Of a DNA stretch of 10,425 bases, positions 1 through 5,995 are shown piece by piece (position 1 is the stretch's first letter; each line of letters opens with the position of its first letter). A program made the translations under genes and the position numbers. This stretch comes from Candidatus Egerieicola pullicola (GTDB lineage Bacteria > Bacillota > Clostridia > Oscillospirales > Ruminococcaceae), in contig DVGY01000149.1 in assembly GCA_018712465.1 (NCBI GenBank), positions 1 through 10,425 of the forward strand, in the 5' to 3' direction. The notes under the pieces were generated by a model that saw only the letters and a program-made list of their open reading frames with translations, did no database searches and was not told the origin of the DNA.

Positions 1-37
1 TAAAAAAAGATCAAAAATGATGTCCGTGTGCCGGACA
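1..37 (-). terminator. Rho-independent terminator after the dac-rluB operon
   Basis: Read on the minus strand just after the rluB stop, TGTCCG (37-32) pairs perfectly with CGGACA (26-21) around a 5-nt loop. A T-rich tract with runs of five and seven T follows. The stem is only 6 bp, but the layout is right for an intrinsic terminator of the minus-strand operon. The far end of the T tract reaches the window edge. Confidence 0.6.
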
Positions 38-54
38 GAAATGGCCCGCCGGCG

Positions 55-783
55 TTACCGTTTTACCGCCATGCGGATGGCCCGCAGTTCTTCCGGGGTC
101 AACTCCCGCACCGCGCCGGGCTTCAGCATTCCCAGCCGCAGAGGGCCGATGGAGGTGCGCTTTAAGCGGGCCACTTCCAGCCCCACCGCCTCGCACATCT
201 TCCGCACCTGACGGTTGCGGCCTTCGTGAATCACCAATTCCAGCACCGAACGCTCCGCCTCCCGGACCAATACCCGGGCCTGAGCAGGGGCGGTTTTCCG
301 TCCGTCGATGACCACTCCTTCACAGAGCTTCACCAGCTGTTCTTCCTGGATGGAGCCCCTTACCGTGATCCGATAGCACTTATTCACCTGACGGCTGGGG
401 TGAGCCAGATCATTGGCAAAATTCCCGTCGCTGGTAAACAGCAGCAGCCCCTCGGTGTTGCGGTCCAACCGTCCGATGGGAAACACCCGCACCGGCGTTT
501 CGGGAAGCAGTTCAGTGACGCACTTTCTTCCCCGATCGTCGCTCATGGAGGTGAGATACCCCCGGGGCTTATTCATCATCAAATAAAGATGCTGTTTTTT
601 CCGCTGGTAATAGAGCTGTTCCCCGTCGATGGTGACCAGATCCCGGGTGGGGTCGATCTTCATGCCGATTCGGGCAGGATGGCCGTTGACCTTTACCCTG
701 CCCTGCTCGATCAGCCCTTCGGCGTGCCGCCGGGAACAATAGCCGGTGTCGGCAATGACTTTTTGAATACGAACCGGTTCCAT
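55..783 (-). CDS. rluB: RsuA/RluB-family 16S/23S rRNA pseudouridine synthase
   Basis: This 242-aa protein isomerises a specific uridine in rRNA to pseudouridine in the cytoplasm. Residues 1-60 form an S4 RNA-binding domain (RIQKVIADTGYCSRR, then KVNG). Residues about 65-235 are the catalytic domain. The family signature GRLDRNTEGLLLFTSDG at 104-120 contains the catalytic Asp107, and a second conserved block is EGRNRQVRKM near 187-196. Length is typical of Firmicutes RluB. The ATG is preceded by GAGGAAAG, so the start is well supported. It follows the carboxypeptidase gene by 32 nt and is probably cotranscribed; dac and rluB genes are also close in Bacillus-type genomes, often with spmA/spmB between them, which are absent here. 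Whether the target is 23S (RluB) or 16S (RsuA) cannot be read from the sequence; RluB is the usual Firmicutes assignment. Confidence 0.92.
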   Translation of the reverse strand: MEPVRIQKVIADTGYCSRRHAEGLIEQGRVKVNGHPARIGMKIDPTRDLVTIDGEQLYYQRKKQHLYLMMNKPRGYLTSMSDDRGRKCVTELLPETPVRVFPIGRLDRNTEGLLLFTSDGNFANDLAHPSRQVNKCYRITVRGSIQEEQLVKLCEGVVIDGRKTAPAQARVLVREAERSVLELVIHEGRNRQVRKMCEAVGLEVARLKRTSIGPLRLGMLKPGAVRELTPEELRAIRMAVKR

Positions 784-815
784 AACTTACTTTCCTCGTT
801 CTTTCTCATTCTTTT

Positions 816-1955
816 TCATGATCCAATTCCCAGCCAGGCAAGAAACTTTTCCCACCAGCTTTGGGGCTGGTCAGGCTCTTGGGTGAATTGGGACCGTTGG
901 GTTCCTTCTGCCGCCAACAGAGGCGCTTGGGCCAATTTACGGCCGTTCAGGTAATACTCCACCCGGCCAACCTCATCCCCCACCGCCACCGGGGCGTACA
1001 AAAAGGGATCGGCATAGACCCGCCGTTCCACCTGGGAAAGCTGTTCCGGCCGGATTCCCCGCCAGATCTCCTCTCCCGGCACCGCAGAAATGGTGGCGGC
1101 CTGGCCGCCGGTTACGTTCAGTGTAACATTCTCGCCGGCGGTTGTCAACTGCACCGGCTCTACCTGGGAAAAACCGTAGTTCAGCAGCTGGGTGTGGTCC
1201 GCCCAATCGTTGGGGTCATGGAGGGTCACCGCCACCAAAGTCACCCCATCCTGCCGGGCGGCGCTGACCAAACACCGCCCCGCCTCATCGGTAAAGCCGG
1301 TTTTCACTCCAATGCAGCCGGGATAGGCGGAAAGGAGCTTATTGTTGTTCTTATAGGTCCGCTGCTGGCCGCTGACGGTGGCGGTGACGGTGGGGCTGGA
1401 ACAAATCTGGGCGAACAGTTGGTTATCCAGGACGGCGGCAGCCAATTTGGCCAGATCGGCGGCGGTGGTGTAGTGGTCGTCGTGATGGAGGCCGGAGGGA
1501 GTGACAAAATGGGTGTTCTCCAACCCCAGCTGAGCTGCCTTTTGGTTCATCAGTTCAGCAAACTGGGGGATGCTCCCGGCGATCCGCACGGCCGCGGCGT
1601 TGGCGGCGTCGTTGCCGGAAATGCTGAGCATTCCTTTGGCCAGATCCAACAGGCTGACCGTGGCCCCTTCGGTGAGGCCCATGGAACTGCCTTCCACATG
1701 AATGGCTTGGGTGTCCACCGGAAACACTTCCTCTAGATCAGGCTGTTCCAAGGTAATCAAGGCGGTCATGATCTTGGTGGTGCTGGCCATGGGGAGCTGC
1801 TGGGATTCGTTTTGCGTATAGAGATATTCCCCGGAATCCGGGTTGTAAACCACGGCGGCCGTGGCGCTGGTGGAAAGCTCCTGGGCCTCCACCCTGACCC
1901 AGCCCAAGGGCAGCAGGAAACAAAGGGCTGTCAACAAAGCAAAACATCGTTTCAA
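816..1955 (-). CDS. D-alanyl-D-alanine carboxypeptidase (serine peptidase S11, DacF/PBP5-like)
   Basis: This 379-aa penicillin-binding protein removes the terminal D-Ala from peptidoglycan stem peptides outside the membrane. The three active-site motifs are present: S58-T-T-K61, S113-G-N115 and K218-T-G220. Residues 1-24 form a signal peptide (basic LKRC start, hydrophobic core, Ala before the likely cleavage). After the catalytic domain there is a PBP5_C-like beta domain from about residue 280, and the C-terminus ends in a Trp-rich amphipathic helix (SWWEKFLAWLGIGS) of the kind that anchors such enzymes to the membrane. The start is taken as TTG at 1955-1953 because AAAGGGGAG lies 6 nt upstream and the signal peptide begins there. 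An in-frame ATG at 2060 would add 35 unlikely residues and has no ribosome-binding site. The gene may be dacF or dacB of the sporulation group, but context does not decide. No convincing promoter was found upstream. Confidence 0.93.
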   Translation of the reverse strand: MKRCFALLTALCFLLPLGWVRVEAQELSTSATAAVVYNPDSGEYLYTQNESQQLPMASTTKIMTALITLEQPDLEEVFPVDTQAIHVEGSSMGLTEGATVSLLDLAKGMLSISGNDAANAAAVRIAGSIPQFAELMNQKAAQLGLENTHFVTPSGLHHDDHYTTAADLAKLAAAVLDNQLFAQICSSPTVTATVSGQQRTYKNNNKLLSAYPGCIGVKTGFTDEAGRCLVSAARQDGVTLVAVTLHDPNDWADHTQLLNYGFSQVEPVQLTTAGENVTLNVTGGQAATISAVPGEEIWRGIRPEQLSQVERRVYADPFLYAPVAVGDEVGRVEYYLNGRKLAQAPLLAAEGTQRSQFTQEPDQPQSWWEKFLAWLGIGS

Positions 1956-2018
1956 ACCGATTCTCCCCTTTCTGAGAAAAGAGTATGCAAATCCATGGAA
2001 AAAGATGTGATGCCGGCC

Positions 2019-2047
2019 TGGTAATCCCGGGGAAAGTGTGATATAAT
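2019..2047 (+). promoter_or_regulatory. Putative extended -10 promoter reading into the small-gene pair
   Basis: TATAAT at 2042-2047 is preceded by TG plus one base (2039-2041), an extended -10 element. A poor -35 (TGGTAA, 2019-2024) lies 17 bp upstream. The predicted start near 2054 falls inside the inverted repeat GATTG-N5-CAATC (2048-2062), which could be an operator. The transcript would have a leader of about 205 nt before the 67-aa gene. The promoter is good on paper but lacks a consensus -35. Confidence 0.45.
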
Positions 2048-2246
2048 GATTGCTACACAATCTTTATGTTTCCCGTTTTTCCGCCCAAAAAGCAGGGGCG
2101 GCATTTCGCCGGAGGGCGAAAACCAGTGAAAACCCAACAGGTTTTTCAGGGTATCATCATGGGCAGGACCCATGAGTCACAGATTTCAACAGTAAATATG
2201 TTACCTGATTTCAATATAACGCAGCGGTTTGGCAAACCGCCCTGCG
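2048..2246 (+). promoter_or_regulatory. Hairpin-rich leader upstream of the 67-aa gene; candidate structured RNA
   Basis: This is most of the 304-nt gap between dac and the small genes. It holds six inverted repeats in a row: GATTG/CAATC (2048-2062), CCGCCC/GGGCGG (2081-2101), TTTCGCC/GGCGAAA with a GGAG loop (2104-2121), AAAACC/GGTTTT (2129-2145), TCATGGG/CCCATGA (2157-2175) and GCGGTTT/AAACCGC (2224-2240). The last can be lengthened by CGCA/TGCG (2220-2223, 2243-2246) and ends directly before the ribosome-binding site AGGAG (2251-2255). GAAAACC is repeated at 2118-2124 and 2128-2134. No terminator T tract follows, and I matched no known riboswitch consensus. Perfect palindromes fold equally well on either strand, so strand and function are inference. 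It could also be a dispersed intergenic repeat. Confidence 0.4.
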
Positions 2247-2259
2247 GGAGAGGAGTTCC

Positions 2260-2463
2260 ATGAAAAAGAAAAGAAGCCAGCGGCGCCCCTACGTACAGCT
2301 TTGGGAAACCCCTTACACCGGAAGTTGGATGGACGTCCTGATGGAAGAAGCCACCCAGATTCAAGAATCGGAAACGGAGCAGGAACCCAGTTGGAGCAAC
2401 GCAGAGCGATACCAGCCCCGAAGCATCCACCCCTACGATCCCACCCGATATTTCATGCAGTAA
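2260..2463 (+). CDS. Small hypothetical protein, 67 aa
   Basis: I do not recognise this gene. The product is 67 aa, with a very basic start (KKKRSQRR at 2-9), an acidic Glu/Gln-rich middle (about 28-42) and a Tyr/Pro/Arg-containing end (HPYDPTRYFMQ). It has no signal peptide, membrane segment or cysteine. The ATG follows the purine-rich GGGAGAGGAG with short spacing. The next gene starts 20 nt after the stop, so the two form a likely operon. A 34-codon reading frame beginning at 2159 ends in an ATGA overlap with this start, which may be chance. The ribosome-binding sites of this gene and its partner, their tandem order and the shared terminator support a real gene. Confidence 0.6.
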   Translation: MKKKRSQRRPYVQLWETPYTGSWMDVLMEEATQIQESETEQEPSWSNAERYQPRSIHPYDPTRYFMQ

Positions 2464-2483
2464 TCCACGAAAAGGAGCGCACT

Positions 2484-2792
2484 ATGGCCGCCATTTCCGA
2501 AATCTTCCATCAAATTTTCTGCGACAAAGAACAATTCGCCCAATACATGGCGGCCATGGCTCAACACCAGGAAGTGGAGTTTTTTGCCCGGCAGGGCTGC
2601 ACCGTCACCCAAGAAGAATTGGAGGCATACTGGCAGCAGTGGCAAAATCCGCCCAGCTACCATCCGGCGGTGAAGCCCCTTTGGCAATGTCCCCCCTTTT
2701 CGGAGGCGGACTTTTTTGCCTGCCTATCTCAATGTGGCTGCTCAGCCCAGCAGCTGGGAGAGGAAGAGCAGGTACTGCACTTTATCGACTGA
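2484..2792 (+). CDS. Small cysteine-rich protein, Nif11-like N-terminus, 102 aa
   Basis: The function is unknown. The 102-aa product starts at an ATG 6 nt after AAAGGAG. Residues about 6-52 resemble the Nif11 domain pattern by eye: a Phe-rich first helix, Asp14, an Ala-rich second helix, QEVEFFARQG and then TQEELEAYW. Nif11-like leaders occur on many RiPP precursors, but the domain also occurs in other small proteins. The tail (about 53-102) has four of the six cysteines (C69, C80, C84, C86; the others are C13 and C39), and ACLSQCGC is the densest cluster. There is no double-Gly cleavage motif, and no modifying enzyme or transporter gene is in the window, so a RiPP role is only a possibility. 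The gene is second in a two-gene unit ending at a strong terminator. Confidence 0.6.
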   Translation: MAAISEIFHQIFCDKEQFAQYMAAMAQHQEVEFFARQGCTVTQEELEAYWQQWQNPPSYHPAVKPLWQCPPFSEADFFACLSQCGCSAQQLGEEEQVLHFID

Positions 2793-2803
2793 ACACCCAA
2801 AAA

Positions 2804-2838
2804 AGCACGTTCCCGAAAAAGGAGCGTGCTCTTTTTTT
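2804..2838. terminator. Bidirectional rho-independent terminator between convergent genes
   Basis: AGCACGTTCC (2804-2813) pairs with GGAGCGTGCT (2821-2830) in a 10-bp stem with one G-T wobble and a 7-nt loop. Seven T follow at 2832-2838, and six A precede the stem at 2798-2803. It can end both the small-gene transcript and the minus-strand GNAT transcript, whose stop codon lies at 2837-2839. Confidence 0.85.
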
Positions 2839-3241
2839 AAATATTTTTTGCCAAAATCAACTCATAGGGTTCCGGAGGAAGGAGAAATCCTCCCACATCC
2901 CGGTAACCAAAATGCCGGTAAAAGTGCTGGCTCTGTTCCTGTGCCTGGGTGGAGGTGAGCAGAACCGAAAAGCCCTGCCGTTTCATCTCCTCTTCCCAGC
3001 GCCGCAGCAGCAGGTTTCCCCAGCCTTGTCCCCGGTACTCCTTTTGGACAAACAGCAGATTCAAAAAAGGGGTGTTGTCCCAAAACCAGCCGTAGCGCAG
3101 CCAGCCCGCCAGAACTTGGCCGTCCCAGGCCGTCAGCACCCGGCCCTGTTCCACCGCCTGGGCCAGCTGTCCCGGGGACAGGTGCCGATCCAGGGCAGCC
3201 AGCCGGTCCACATCCTTTACCTTGGCCCAGCGAAGATTCAT
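2837..3241 (-). CDS. GNAT-family N-acetyltransferase, 134 aa
   Basis: This is a small cytoplasmic acyltransferase expected to use acetyl-CoA; the acceptor is unknown. The acetyl-CoA binding motif A is clear at residues 65-79 (VQKEYRGQGWGNLLL, with the RGQGWG pyrophosphate loop). The motif B region HFYRHFGYRD (106-115) carries the usual late Tyr. Residues 1-60 give the N-terminal strand-helix part, including the beta strand VLAGWLRYGWF. The length is slightly short for the family but complete. Its ATG overlaps the stop of the upstream dehydrogenase gene by 4 nt (ATGA), so the two are translationally coupled. It could modify a small metabolite or a protein N-terminus; the sequence does not say. 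Confidence 0.85.
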   Translation of the reverse strand: MNLRWAKVKDVDRLAALDRHLSPGQLAQAVEQGRVLTAWDGQVLAGWLRYGWFWDNTPFLNLLFVQKEYRGQGWGNLLLRRWEEEMKRQGFSVLLTSTQAQEQSQHFYRHFGYRDVGGFLLPPEPYELILAKNI

Positions 3242-4278
3242 GATTTCTGCCCCAAAGCCGCCAGCTTTTTTTGCGGGGGAATCCGGCCCAAAATCTCCAG
3301 CCAGCCAATGCTGTCCCGCAGGGTGGATTCCAGGGAGCGGGGATGGTAGCCCAGCTCCAGGTCTGCCTTGCGGTGGGAAAAGGCAGCGTTGCCGGAGACG
3401 GTGTAGAGGGAATAGGAGGTGTACAGCGGAGGCTGGCGGCGGATCTTATAGTAAACCTCAGACAAGAAGGCCGTCCCTTTGGCAAACCACATGGGCAGAT
3501 AGGTGTGGATAGGCTTGTGGCCGGTGATCTTGCTGCACAGATCCAGCACCTCTTTTAAGGTGTAGTACCGGTTGGAGAGAATGTAACATTCCCCCCGCTT
3601 CCCCAATTTGCAGCAGGACAGAATGCCGTCGGCCACGTCCCGCACATCCACAAAATCGTACCCGCCCTGCACCCCGGCAGTCAGGCTTCCCTTACAGTAA
3701 TCAATCACCAACTGAGTCAGATGGCCGTGACCGGGATCAAAGGGGCCGAAGATACCGGAAGGGTGCACCACGCTGGCGTTCAGCCCCTTATGGGCGGCCC
3801 GAAGCACCAAGGCTGTGGCGGCGGCTTTGGTTTTGGCATACAGTCCCACCACATTGTGATAGTCAAACTGCTTGACCTCTCCCATGGTTTGGCCTTTGGG
3901 CAGTTCCCGGATGGCGTGGACCGAACTGACGTACACCAGCTTGTCTGCCTTGTACCGGCGGCAGAGGTTCACCACGTTGGCGGTGCCCCGGACGTTGACC
4001 TGATGGACCTTGGGATCATAATGGCTGGAGATGGAGACAATGCCGGCGGCGTGGATGACCATCAGCGCTTCCCCTGCCTGCCGCTGAAAATAAGGGGCGA
4101 TGGTTTCCGGCTGGGTGACGTCCCCATAGCAAAGCTGGGCCTGCTTCGGCAGCAGGGCGGCGTTTGGGTCGTTGGGCAACACCAGCGCCCGCACCGTCTC
4201 TCCCTTGGCACAGAGCTTGCGCACCAGCACGCTGCCCAGGTGCCCGGCTGCACCGGTAATGAGGTAAATGGTTTTCAT
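3238..4278 (-). CDS. NAD-dependent epimerase/dehydratase, extended SDR family
   Basis: This 346-aa cytoplasmic oxidoreductase has a Rossmann fold. The dinucleotide motif TGAAGHLG is at 8-15. The conserved HAAG is at 76-79, VSS at 117-119, the catalytic pair is Y147-A-K-T-K151, and the following HPSGIFGP block is at 172-179. The substrate is unknown; the sequence is of the 3-beta-HSD / dihydroflavonol-reductase-like type, in which the substrate half (about 200-346) varies. The start is the ATG at 4278, which has GGAGGTG 8 nt upstream and begins exactly at the first beta strand. An in-frame ATG at 4395 would add 39 residues that lie over the promoter and is rejected. It overlaps the GNAT gene by 4 nt, and the pair probably acts on a shared or related substrate. 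Confidence 0.88.
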   Translation of the reverse strand: MKTIYLITGAAGHLGSVLVRKLCAKGETVRALVLPNDPNAALLPKQAQLCYGDVTQPETIAPYFQRQAGEALMVIHAAGIVSISSHYDPKVHQVNVRGTANVVNLCRRYKADKLVYVSSVHAIRELPKGQTMGEVKQFDYHNVVGLYAKTKAAATALVLRAAHKGLNASVVHPSGIFGPFDPGHGHLTQLVIDYCKGSLTAGVQGGYDFVDVRDVADGILSCCKLGKRGECYILSNRYYTLKEVLDLCSKITGHKPIHTYLPMWFAKGTAFLSEVYYKIRRQPPLYTSYSLYTVSGNAAFSHRKADLELGYHPRSLESTLRDSIGWLEILGRIPPQKKLAALGQKS

Positions 4279-4342
4279 ACAGCGACACCTCCGTTTTTCA
4301 GGTGGTAGACCGCGCAAATGCAGCGCCGCCTGTTCTGATTTT

Positions 4343-4371
4343 AGTATAACACCAACCAAAACCCAGAACAA
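4343..4371 (-). promoter_or_regulatory. Sigma-A type promoter for the SDR-GNAT operon
   Basis: On the minus strand, TTGTTC (4371-4366) is followed after 17 bp by TATACT (4348-4343). This places a transcription start near 4336 and a leader of about 58 nt before the SDR start codon. Spacing is ideal and both boxes are good. Confidence 0.65.
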
Positions 4372-4442
4372 GCAAAATGGAAAAATGTTTCCCATTCCCT
4401 CACAGTTTCTTTACAGTTTTGCACAAAAAACTTTATTTTTCC

Positions 4443-4481
4443 AAATAAAAAGAGACCTCTGCTACAAAAAGCAAAGGTCTC
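4443..4481 (-). terminator. Rho-independent terminator of the nrdR-ispF-DUF3343 operon
   Basis: GAGACCTCTGC (4452-4462) pairs with GCAAAGGTCTC (4471-4481) in an 11-bp stem with one C-A mismatch and an 8-nt loop. On the minus strand the hairpin is followed by a TTTTTATTT tract (4451-4443). It lies about 75 nt after the last stop codon, and no gene was seen between them. Confidence 0.8.
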
Positions 4482-4556
4482 AAAATCATCCAATCATCAG
4501 CCGGCCGCTGACACGCTCCTCGGGCCGCACTGCACCGGCAAAAACCGGCGCGCGGA

Positions 4557-4748
4557 TCAGGAAAACAGCGCCTCCGCCCTGGCTTGGTAACGGGGGTGCA
4601 CCACAATGGAATAGCTGCAGCCCTGCCCGGCGCCGGTATGAGGGGTATTGACCACCTTAGCCGGAATCCCAGCACGGCGAAGCCGTTCCACCGCCTGATA
4701 GGCTGCGGTCAGGGAGCGGAATACCGGCAGTCCTGTGGACATAAACAT
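4557..4748 (-). CDS. DUF3343 / putative Se/S carrier-like small protein
   Basis: This 63-aa protein matches by eye the DUF3343 pattern, called putative Se/S carrier-like in Pfam. The N-terminal strand is followed by a helix (AAYQAVERLRRAGI), then KVVNTPH, then a Gly-rich GAGQGCSYSIVV with a single Cys44, the candidate sulfur or selenium carrier. A closing helix (RYQARAEALF) ends the protein. Its role in the family is inferred, not proven. Two starts are possible, ATG 4748 or ATG 4742; AGGGAAGG upstream fits either, and the longer form is given. It lies 76 nt after ispF, with small inverted repeats but no clear terminator between them, so it is probably the third gene of the nrdR operon. Confidence 0.75.
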   Translation of the reverse strand: MFMSTGLPVFRSLTAAYQAVERLRRAGIPAKVVNTPHTGAGQGCSYSIVVHPRYQARAEALFS

Positions 4749-4824
4749 GCCGCCTTCCCTGAAAAATACACGGGAGGGAATCTCCCCCCTGGTATCCTAT
4801 GCGCCTCCGCCTTTGGAGGTGCGC

Positions 4825-5295
4825 TCAAGGCAAAAGCAGGCAAACCGCATGGGCGGAGATGCCGCTGCCGTCCCCGGTAAAGCCCAGTTTTTCCTCGGTG
4901 GTGGCCTTCAGATTGATCTGATCCGGTTCCACCCCGCAGATTCGGGCCAAATTCTCCTGCATGGCAGGCAGATAGGAAGCCAGCTTGGGACGCTGGGCGA
5001 TGACGGTGCAGTCGGCGTTGCCCAACCGGTATCCTTTTTGGCGGATTAGCTCCACCACCTGTTCCAGCAGCTTCAAGGAATCCGCACCGGCATAGGCCGG
5101 GTCGGTGTCGGGAAAATGCCGGCCGATGTCCCCTAAGCCGGCCGCCCCCAATAAGGCGTCCATCAGGGCGTGGGTCAGGACGTCGGCGTCGGAATGGCCC
5201 AACAGTCCCTTTTCATAGGGGACCTCCACCCCGCCTAAGATCAATTTTCGATCCGGCACCAGACGGTGCACGTCATAACCGTGGCCGATCCGCAT
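4825..5295 (-). CDS. ispF: 2-C-methyl-D-erythritol 2,4-cyclodiphosphate synthase
   Basis: IspF closes CDP-ME 2-phosphate to 2-C-methyl-D-erythritol 2,4-cyclodiphosphate with release of CMP, in the MEP isoprenoid pathway. The 156-aa length is standard. The metal ligands D8 and H10 (GYDVH) and H42 (in HSDADVLTHA, 34-43) are present. So are DIGRHFPDTD (56-65) and the C-terminal TTEEKLGFTG and GISAHAVCLL blocks that form the CDP pocket and trimer core. It starts 15 nt after nrdR, which indicates cotranscription. The pathway partner ispD, often adjacent or fused, is not in this window. The gene implies that the host uses the MEP rather than the mevalonate route. Confidence 0.97.
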   Translation of the reverse strand: MRIGHGYDVHRLVPDRKLILGGVEVPYEKGLLGHSDADVLTHALMDALLGAAGLGDIGRHFPDTDPAYAGADSLKLLEQVVELIRQKGYRLGNADCTVIAQRPKLASYLPAMQENLARICGVEPDQINLKATTEEKLGFTGDGSGISAHAVCLLLP

Positions 5296-5310
5296 GGCAG
5301 TTCCTCCTTC

Positions 5311-5778
5311 TCAGTCGTCCTCCGGCGGCTCCTCCCGGAGCCGTTCCAATTCCCGGACAAAACTATTGGCATCCTGGAAATCCCGGTACACCGATGCAAA
5401 GCGGATGTAAGCCACCTCGTCCAGCTTTCGGAGTTTTTTCAGCACCAGTTCTCCCAGCTGTTGGGCGGTGACTTCCCGGCAGCCCGCTTCCCGGAGCTGC
5501 TGTTCCAGCTGATCCACCATGGCGTCCAGCTTCTGCATGGAAAGGCTGCGCTTATTGCAGGCCCGCATCAGCCCTCGGAGCAGTTTTTCCCGGTCGAAAG
5601 GCTGGCGGGAGCCGTCCCGCTTCACCACCATCAAGGGGGAGGATTCAATCACTTCATAGGTGGTGAACCGGTAACCGCAGCGGGTACATTCCCGGCGCCG
5701 GCGCACCTTCAAATCGTCCTCGGTGGAACGGGAGTCCGTGACTTTGGTATCCGGGCAGCCGCAAACAGGACATTTCAT
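5311..5778 (-). CDS. nrdR: Transcriptional repressor NrdR
   Basis: NrdR senses ATP/dATP and represses ribonucleotide reductase genes by binding NrdR boxes. The 155-aa length is typical. The N-terminal zinc ribbon has C3-x2-C6 and C31-x2-C34, with the conserved MKCPVCG start and RRRREC. An ATP-cone domain spans about 48-138 (VVKRDGSRQPFDREKLLRGL onward). An acidic, Arg-rich tail follows. AAAGGATG lies about 10 nt before the ATG. It heads the nrdR-ispF-DUF3343 operon. No ribonucleotide reductase gene is in the window, so its targets lie elsewhere. Confidence 0.97.
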   Translation of the reverse strand: MKCPVCGCPDTKVTDSRSTEDDLKVRRRRECTRCGYRFTTYEVIESSPLMVVKRDGSRQPFDREKLLRGLMRACNKRSLSMQKLDAMVDQLEQQLREAGCREVTAQQLGELVLKKLRKLDEVAYIRFASVYRDFQDANSFVRELERLREEPPEDD

Positions 5779-5838
5779 CGGTGGAACATCCTTTCTAAGC
5801 GGATTTTACTCCGCATTTTGTTCATTTTCCTCTATGTT

Positions 5839-5867
5839 ATCTTAGCATAATTTCTGGAAAAAGGCAA
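5839..5867 (-). promoter_or_regulatory. Sigma-A promoter of the nrdR operon, extended -10
   Basis: On the minus strand, TTGCCT (5867-5862) and TAAGAT (5844-5839) are separated by 17 bp, with TG plus one base just before the -10. The leader of roughly 55 nt carries a small hairpin, GCGGA/TCCGC (5799-5814), ahead of the ribosome-binding site. The divergent metA promoter is only 18 bp away (-35 to -35), so the two may influence each other. Confidence 0.65.
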
Positions 5868-5885
5868 GATTCCGGCAGGGGCGGA

Positions 5886-5914
5886 TTGCAAAAACCAGAG
5901 GATTCTGGTATGAT
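5886..5914 (+). promoter_or_regulatory. Sigma-A promoter of the metA-luxS operon
   Basis: TTGCAA (5886-5891) and TATGAT (5909-5914) are separated by exactly 17 bp. The predicted start near 5921 gives a leader of about 75 nt. No inverted repeat like that on the metY promoter overlaps it. Confidence 0.7.
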
Positions 5915-5920
5915 AAAGGT

Positions 5921-5988
5921 ACTCGCCGGTGGGAGGGAGGCGTCTTGCAATCCCCTTTGGACCGGCTTAAGGACTAGATAAAAAGAGG
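5921..5988 (+). promoter_or_regulatory. Folded metA leader with possible pseudoknot near the RBS
   Basis: The leader has a perfect 6-bp stem GCCGGT (5925-5930) / ACCGGC (5961-5966) enclosing a 30-nt loop. Inside it, GGGA (5931-5934) can pair with TCCC (5951-5954). The innermost loop sequence GTCTT (5942-5946) can pair with AGGAC (5970-5974) downstream of the stem, giving an H-type pseudoknot. The ribosome-binding site AAGAGG (5983-5988) lies 9 nt further on. This topology recalls SAM-II type translational riboswitches, but the conserved SAM-II bases were not matched. The base-pairing is seen in the sequence; the regulatory role is inference. Confidence 0.35.
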
Positions 5989-5995
5989 TTTTTCC

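Noticed and set aside
861..1736. 291-aa plus-strand frame opposite dac
   Set aside because: It is antisense to the carboxypeptidase with all its motifs, and its composition is Gly-rich and low in complexity.
1959..1987. Sigma-F-like promoter before dac (GCATA, then GGGGAGAAT)
   Set aside because: The boxes fit the consensus with 15-bp spacing, but the -10 coincides with the ribosome-binding site. Transcription would start at or after the start codon.
4276..4395. N-terminal extension of the SDR protein
   Set aside because: The extra 39 residues lie over the promoter and ribosome-binding site, and the Rossmann fold begins exactly at the ATG at 4278.
4433..4675. 80-aa minus-strand frame over the DUF3343 gene end and its terminator
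   Set aside because: Its last 18 residues are encoded by the terminator hairpin, and the rest overlaps the better-supported DUF3343 gene in another frame.
5921..5995. Known SAM-I or SAM-II riboswitch before metA
   Set aside because: The conserved core bases of neither class were found. Only the general pseudoknot layout is similar, so no named class is claimed.
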